Shown in pieces: positions 5,621-9,998 of a stretch of 9,998 nucleotides of DNA. How positions within the stretch are numbered: position 1 is the first letter of the stretch; each line of letters opens with the position of its first letter. This DNA is from Aequorivita sp. (GTDB lineage: Bacteria; Bacteroidota; Bacteroidia; Flavobacteriales; Flavobacteriaceae): contig JAGQYZ010000097.1 in the NCBI GenBank assembly GCA_020435865.1, positions 1 through 9,998 of the forward strand, given 5' to 3'. Made by a program: the position numbers and the translations under genes. Under the pieces are notes generated by a model. It saw only the letters and a program-made list of their open reading frames with translations, made no database searches and had not been told where the DNA came from.

Positions 5621-8600
5621 TTATGCTTCCGAGGTGTTCTTAACAATCATATGGTAGAAAACATTCGGTTTAGTACCTACATTTTCCAAAAGATGATACA
5701 TACGGTCGTCGTTTTTCAACCTTAATACTTCGGAATCTTTATCATTTATATCTCCAAATACCATTGCTCCAGTTTCGCAAGCGCTTGAACAAGCTGTATG
5801 GAATTCACCATCTTTTATTGCTCTTCCATCGCGTTTGGCATCGAGAATTGTTTTTTGTGTCATTTGGATACACATAGAACATTTTTCCATAACCCCACGA
5901 GAACGCACTACCACATCTGGATTAAGCACCATTCTTCCTAGGTCATTGTTCATATTGTAGTCAAATTCATCATTTTCATTGTATAAAAACCAGTTGAAGC
6001 GACGTACTTTATAAGGACAGTTATTTGCACAATAACGTGTACCCACACAACGGTTGTATGCCATATGGTTTTGTCCTTGACGACCGTGTGATGTTGCCGC
6101 AACTGGACAAACAGTTTCACAAGGCGCATGATTACAATGCTGGCACATTACTGGCTGGAATGCAACCTGTGGGTTTTCATAAGCAGGAACTTCAACTACT
6201 TTATAACTATCAAAAGCAGGAAGGTTTTCAAGTTTTTCAATTTCTTCTTTGAAGGTTTCTCCAGCAGAATAATATCTATCAACACGCAACCAGTGCATAT
6301 CGCGGAATTTTCTAACTTCTTCTTTCCCAACAACGGGAATATTGTTCTCAGCATGACAGGCAATAACACATGCGCCACAACCAGTACAAGCATTTAGATC
6401 AATTGAAAGGTTGAAATGTGGCCCGACAGTTTCATCAAAAGGGCTCCATATATCTGCCTTTTTATCACGTACTGAAATTTCATTGTGGTCATAATCTGTT
6501 ACTGGAACAGCATTGAAGTACTCTTTATCTTTTGTGTTGAAAATTTCAAGTGTAGTATCCTTTATAATATCTTCGCTACGGCCTGCCATAGTGCTCTGCA
6601 ATTGCACACAGGCAAATTCATGAGTTCCGCTAGCCTTTTCAATATTTACTTTCTGAACTGTTGAAAAGTTTTGATATAATGGATATGCATTCACCCCTGT
6701 CTTCATTTCTTCTTGAATAGCAGCAGTTTTTCCATAACCCAGCGCCAAACCGACAGAGCCTTTAGCCTGTCCTGGCTGGATGATAACTGGAACTTTTTCA
6801 AGTACCACATTACCTAAAGTTATATTTACATAGCTACCATTTAATGCACCGTTGGAAACGTGATAGTTTTCAAGACCCAACGCTTCAGCATCGGAAGCTG
6901 AAACTGTAAGATAATTGTCCCAAGAAGCTCTTGTTATAGGATCTGGAAATTCTTGTAACCAAGGGTTATTGGCCTGTTGACCATCTCCCAATCCGGTTGA
7001 AGTATACAAGGTAAGTTCATAGCCGCCATCTTGTGAAAGCATAGAAAGCGCCCCGTTAGAAGTACTTTCTTCCATTGCGCCTAAACCTTCAGCAGTTGGT
7101 TTCACTTCTTCCATAATTATTTCAGCACTACTCACCAAAACACCAGCTTCTAAAGCTTTATTCCAAGAACCTCCTTCTAAAATAGAAGCTGTCCAGTTTT
7201 CCTTTATATAATCGTAATATTTTTGTGAATTGCCAGTCCATTGCAACAAACTGTCTTGAAATTGACGTGTGTTGAACAATGGGCGGATTGTTGGCTGCGT
7301 AAGGCTATAGGTACCTTTTTTAATTTGTGCATCTCCCCAAGATTCTAGGTAGTGCGGCGTTGCAGCAACCATTTTTGCTAATGATGCAGTTTCATCTTGT
7401 TTCATAGCGAAAGCAAGACTCATTTCAAGTTTTTGATATGCTTCAGCAAATTCTTTATTGTTTGGCAAAGAATAAACTGGATTTACTCCAATGGTAATTA
7501 AACCTTTTATGCTGCCAGAAACTACGCCATTAACAACGTTCATCACTTCGCTATTACTTCCTTGTCTGGTAAGTAATGGTTTATTAACATCCATTGCTTC
7601 GCTGTTAGCATTGAAATTCAAAGCGATAGTTTGTGATTCAACATCAGGCAAACTAGTTACTAATAATGCTTTATTTCCAGCTTTTTGAAGTTGTGCTTTT
7701 GCTTTGTTTACTGCATCGGCAATAGTTGAAGGCAACCCTGAAGTGCTTCCCCCTGTCAATGCTTTAAGAATTTGTATTTGCTGTGACGGTGTTGCCAAAA
7801 CACGTTTGTCAGCTTTACCACCGGTTAAGGTTAAGTTAGCCTCAAATTGAACGTGTCTAGAAATTTTTCCGTTTTTAGGAATTCTTCCTTTTGCATAACC
7901 CTTGCTATAGCTTCCGCCTTGCCAATCTCCTAAGAAATCTGCACCAACAGAAACAATTACATCAGCTTTTGAAAAATCGTAATCTGGTAAGGCACGGGTT
8001 CCGTATTTATTTTGAAACGCATCCAAAGCACCTGAACAGGAAACAGTATCATAAACAACGTGACGTACATTCGGGTATTTGGCGGTAAATTCAGAAATCA
8101 ATTTTTCAGTTGAAGGACTTGCGAATGTTTGGGTAAGCAGTACAATATCTTTCCCCGTCATTTCATTCATCTTCTGAGCAATAGCAATATCAAATTCAGC
8201 CCAGTTAACTTCAACACCGTCCACCATTGGACCAGTTAATCTATTTTTATCATATAATGAAAGTACCGAAGCATGTACACGTGCATTAACGCTTCCGCCA
8301 TTCATAGCTAAATCATTTCTTTCAATCTTAATAGGGCGGCCTTCGCGGGTTTTAACCAAAATATTGGCAAAATCAAAACCATCAGCCATTGTAGATGCGT
8401 AGTAATTTGCAACTCCAGGAACAATTTCATTTGGCTGAACAACGTAAGGAATTGATTTAACCACAGGTCCTTCACAAGCTGCTAAAGTAGCTGCAGCTGT
8501 AGTAAAGCCTACATATTTTAAGAAATCACGACGCGTGGTTGAAGAAGCTTCTAACGCTTCTTTATTACCAAGAAATTCGTCCGTAGGGATTTCGGTTACA

Positions 8601-8686
8601 AACTCATTGTCCTGAAGTGCCTTCACTATTGGGCTGTCTTCTTTCAGCTCTTCAACACTTTTCCAGTATTTCTTGTTTGATGCCAT
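5621..8686 (-). CDS. actB: Alternative complex III iron-sulfur subunit ActB (fused molybdopterin-like and ferredoxin-like domains)
   Basis: This 1021-residue protein is the large peripheral subunit of ACIII, on the periplasmic face. Residues 1-48 are a polar leader. A twin-arginine motif (TTRRDFLKY, 50-58), a short hydrophobic stretch and lipobox L68-A-A-C71 follow. Residues of about 80-720 resemble a molybdopterin oxidoreductase; family members are known to lack the cofactor, and I see no obvious N-terminal Fe-S Cys cluster. Residues 757-972 form a ferredoxin-like domain with four Cys groups: C767/770/773/777, C848/851/856/860, C880/886/890 (Thr at 883), and C936/939 with C966/970. Fifteen cysteines fit three [4Fe-4S] clusters and one [3Fe-4S]. 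The domain should carry electrons from the ActC quinol site toward the hemes. The gene starts 30 bases after actA and ends 37 bases before actC. Confidence 0.96.
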   Translation of the reverse strand: MASNKKYWKSVEELKEDSPIVKALQDNEFVTEIPTDEFLGNKEALEASSTTRRDFLKYVGFTTAAATLAACEGPVVKSIPYVVQPNEIVPGVANYYASTMADGFDFANILVKTREGRPIKIERNDLAMNGGSVNARVHASVLSLYDKNRLTGPMVDGVEVNWAEFDIAIAQKMNEMTGKDIVLLTQTFASPSTEKLISEFTAKYPNVRHVVYDTVSCSGALDAFQNKYGTRALPDYDFSKADVIVSVGADFLGDWQGGSYSKGYAKGRIPKNGKISRHVQFEANLTLTGGKADKRVLATPSQQIQILKALTGGSTSGLPSTIADAVNKAKAQLQKAGNKALLVTSLPDVESQTIALNFNANSEAMDVNKPLLTRQGSNSEVMNVVNGVVSGSIKGLITIGVNPVYSLPNNKEFAEAYQKLEMSLAFAMKQDETASLAKMVAATPHYLESWGDAQIKKGTYSLTQPTIRPLFNTRQFQDSLLQWTGNSQKYYDYIKENWTASILEGGSWNKALEAGVLVSSAEIIMEEVKPTAEGLGAMEESTSNGALSMLSQDGGYELTLYTSTGLGDGQQANNPWLQEFPDPITRASWDNYLTVSASDAEALGLENYHVSNGALNGSYVNITLGNVVLEKVPVIIQPGQAKGSVGLALGYGKTAAIQEEMKTGVNAYPLYQNFSTVQKVNIEKASGTHEFACVQLQSTMAGRSEDIIKDTTLEIFNTKDKEYFNAVPVTDYDHNEISVRDKKADIWSPFDETVGPHFNLSIDLNACTGCGACVIACHAENNIPVVGKEEVRKFRDMHWLRVDRYYSAGETFKEEIEKLENLPAFDSYKVVEVPAYENPQVAFQPVMCQHCNHAPCETVCPVAATSHGRQGQNHMAYNRCVGTRYCANNCPYKVRRFNWFLYNENDEFDYNMNNDLGRMVLNPDVVVRSRGVMEKCSMCIQMTQKTILDAKRDGRAIKDGEFHTACSSACETGAMVFGDINDKDSEVLRLKNDDRMYHLLENVGTKPNVFYHMIVKNTSEA
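5771..6418 (-). other. actB: Four-cluster ferredoxin-like domain of ActB
   Basis: This region encodes residues 757-972, with four cysteine groups in the order usual for the iron-sulfur subunits of the CISM superfamily. Group three reads CVGTRYCANNCPY, where Thr883 stands in place of the second cysteine of the canonical CxxCxxCxxxC pattern. The missing thiolate predicts that one of the four clusters is [3Fe-4S], as reported for ACIII. Confidence 0.9.
8474..8539 (-). other. actB: Tat signal with lipobox in ActB
   Basis: Residues 50-71 contain the twin arginines R52-R53 in TTRRDFLKY, a weakly hydrophobic alanine/threonine-rich core and LAAC ending in C71. The signal lies about 50 residues from the start, a placement described for the TAT-variant-translocated molybdopterin oxidoreductase family. 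I infer export of a folded Fe-S protein, followed possibly by cleavage and lipid attachment at C71. Confidence 0.8.
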
Positions 8687-8716
8687 ATTAGTATATGTAA
8701 TAATCCTTTTAATTAA

Positions 8717-9998
8717 TTAATAGTGACATTTGCCACATTCCAATCCGCCCATTTCGGCTATTGTTAGTTTTTCAACTCCGTACTTTTTTGAAAGCTCTTC
8801 GTGTATCTTGGCGTAATATTCATTTCCCTCCAAGTTTACGTTGGTCTCTCTATGACAGTTGATACACCAGCCCATTGTAAGTGGCGCAAACTGCTCAACA
8901 ACTTCCATTGTTTGAATTTCTCCGTGGCAAGTTTGACAAGCCACACCAGCTACTGTTACGTGCTGGGAGTGGTTGAAATAAACAAAGTCTGGAAGGTTAT
9001 GGATTCGAACCCATTTAACAGGTTCTGTTTTTCCTGTATATTGTTGATTAGCAGCATCCCAACCAACGGCTTTGTATAATTTGGCAATTTCACCATCATA
9101 AAATTCTTTTGAGTATTCTTCTGTAGCTGTTTCTGGCGCAACTTCTGAAATATTTTTATGGCAGTTCATACAAACATTCAATGAAGGAATTCCCGAAGTT
9201 TTACTTCTTCTTGCTGAGCTGTGGCAATAATTACAATCAATCTGATTATCGCCAGCATGGATTTTATGCGAATAATGAATTGGCTGAACCGGAGCATAAC
9301 CTTGGTCAACGCCAACTTGCATCATATAACCATACGCAAAATATCCCGCAGCAAGAATCAGGAAGATTGAAAACACCAAAACCAAAAATTGGTTCTGGAC
9401 AAAGGCTTTCCAAAGCGGAGTATGCTTTTCTTTTTCTTCATAAACAACACCATTTGCTTCTGCAATTCTTTTAAGTGTATTGGTAACCAAGAAAAGCATA
9501 ATAACCAATAATAGGAAAATAAGCGCCAAGGCGCCTAAAACCAAAGAATTTGAGAAACCACCAGCATCGCCTGATGCCGTAGCTACAGCTGTATCCGACG
9601 ACGCCACAGGCTCAGGTTTTGGTTGGTCTACGTAAGCAATAATATTATCAATATCGGTTTCTGACAAAGCAGGGAAAGCCGTCATCACAGCTTTATTGTT
9701 ATCTTCAAATAGCTTTACAGCAACTGGATCACCAGACGCTATAAGTGCAGAACTATTGTGTACCCACTTATACATCCATTCTTTATCATGCACAGAGCCA
9801 ATGCCACGTAATGGTGGACCTACCGCCTTTTTATCAAGTTTGTGACAAGCTGCACAGTTTGCTTTAAATAAAGCTTCACCCGCAGCAACATCACCACCAG
9901 CATCGGTGGGGGCATCAGCGGGAGGAGCTGCGGCTTCAGCAGCAGTAACTTTTTCCGCTGGATCCTCCTGGGAATATATGGTAGTTGAAAAAGTTAGT
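8717..9998 (-). CDS. actA: Alternative complex III multiheme cytochrome c subunit ActA (5' end outside window)
   Basis: The frame is open from the window edge to the stop at 8717 and gives 426 visible residues; the start and most of a signal peptide are missing. The first residues (LTFSTTIYSQED) look like the end of a signal region. An Ala/Pro-rich linker leads to a class I cytochrome c domain with C48-A-A-C51-H52 and probable Met ligand M105 (VMTAFP). Two membrane segments follow (about 148-171 and 203-225). The C-terminal half then holds five CxxCH motifs, beginning at residues 255, 276, 354, 378 and 421, the last ending one residue before the stop. ActA is the pentaheme subunit of ACIII that relays electrons toward the oxidase; the sixth motif is the N-terminal domain. 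A GTG at 9793 is not the start, because the heme domain continues upstream of it. actB follows after 30 bases. Confidence 0.95.
   Translation of the reverse strand, partial: LTFSTTIYSQEDPAEKVTAAEAAAPPADAPTDAGGDVAAGEALFKANCAACHKLDKKAVGPPLRGIGSVHDKEWMYKWVHNSSALIASGDPVAVKLFEDNNKAVMTAFPALSETDIDNIIAYVDQPKPEPVASSDTAVATASGDAGGFSNSLVLGALALIFLLLVIMLFLVTNTLKRIAEANGVVYEEKEKHTPLWKAFVQNQFLVLVFSIFLILAAGYFAYGYMMQVGVDQGYAPVQPIHYSHKIHAGDNQIDCNYCHSSARRSKTSGIPSLNVCMNCHKNISEVAPETATEEYSKEFYDGEIAKLYKAVGWDAANQQYTGKTEPVKWVRIHNLPDFVYFNHSQHVTVAGVACQTCHGEIQTMEVVEQFAPLTMGWCINCHRETNVNLEGNEYYAKIHEELSKKYGVEKLTIAEMGGLECGKCHY
9680..9890 (-). other. actA: N-terminal monoheme cytochrome c domain of ActA
   Basis: This domain has the class I cytochrome c layout: a helix (AGEALFKANCAACH) with the heme-binding cysteines encoded at 9842..9856, then KKAVGPPLRGIG, and a late methionine in VMTAFPALSETDIDNI. 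It is joined to the first membrane helix by a Pro/Ala/Ser/Thr-rich linker of about 25 residues. The linker suggests a tethered, mobile heme domain. Confidence 0.88.

Noticed and set aside
5621..8686. ActB as an active molybdenum enzyme such as a formate dehydrogenase or nitrate reductase.
   Set aside because: The fused ferredoxin-like domain, the flanking actA and actC genes and the known absence of cofactor in this family point to ACIII.
8700..8720. AT-rich tandem aatt stretch after the actA stop.
   Set aside because: It is only a few units long, lies in a short intergenic gap and has no sign of function beyond base composition.
9791..9793. GTG as a possible start codon of ActA at 9793.
   Set aside because: The same frame continues without a stop to the window edge and encodes a well-formed CAACH heme domain and linker upstream, so the GTG is an internal valine.

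Overview
The window is one uninterrupted block of minus-strand genes from an AT-rich bacterium, almost certainly a member of the Bacteroidota and most likely of the class Flavobacteriia. The evidence is the gene set and order (actABCDEF followed by coxB and coxA), the low GC content, the lack of clear Shine-Dalgarno sequences, and family-specific features such as a long-leader Tat lipoprotein form of ActB. I do not assign a genus.

Read in the direction of transcription (from 9998 down to 1), the layout is: actA (multiheme cytochrome c, 5' end cut by the window), actB (fused molybdopterin-oxidoreductase-like and ferredoxin-like subunit), actC (NrfD/PsrC-type membrane subunit with an unusual C-terminal helix-hairpin-helix extension), actD (DUF3341 membrane subunit), actE (monoheme cytochrome c lipoprotein), actF (second ten-helix membrane subunit), coxB (CuA-bearing oxidase subunit II) and the first 19 codons of coxA (oxidase subunit I). 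The gaps between genes are only 1 to 38 bases. I see no terminator, convincing internal promoter, RNA gene, repeat array or mobile element, and no gene-free stretch above 40 bases. The set reads as a single polycistronic operon.

Together the genes encode alternative complex III (ACIII), a quinol:cytochrome c oxidoreductase unrelated to the bc1 complex, and the start of its partner aa3-type cytochrome c oxidase. By homology, ActC oxidises menaquinol, electrons pass through the Fe-S clusters of ActB to the hemes of ActA and ActE, and then reach CuA in CoxB. In Flavobacterium johnsoniae the two enzymes have been isolated as a supercomplex, which fits this gene linkage.

The system itself is known. 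The points that deserve a second look are: a roughly 160-residue soluble tail on ActC ending in a helix-hairpin-helix-like domain; an extra monoheme cytochrome c domain at the N-terminus of ActA, giving seven CxxCH motifs in the operon; extra N-terminal membrane helices in CoxB; and histidine-rich segments in ActF and at the N-terminus of CoxA.
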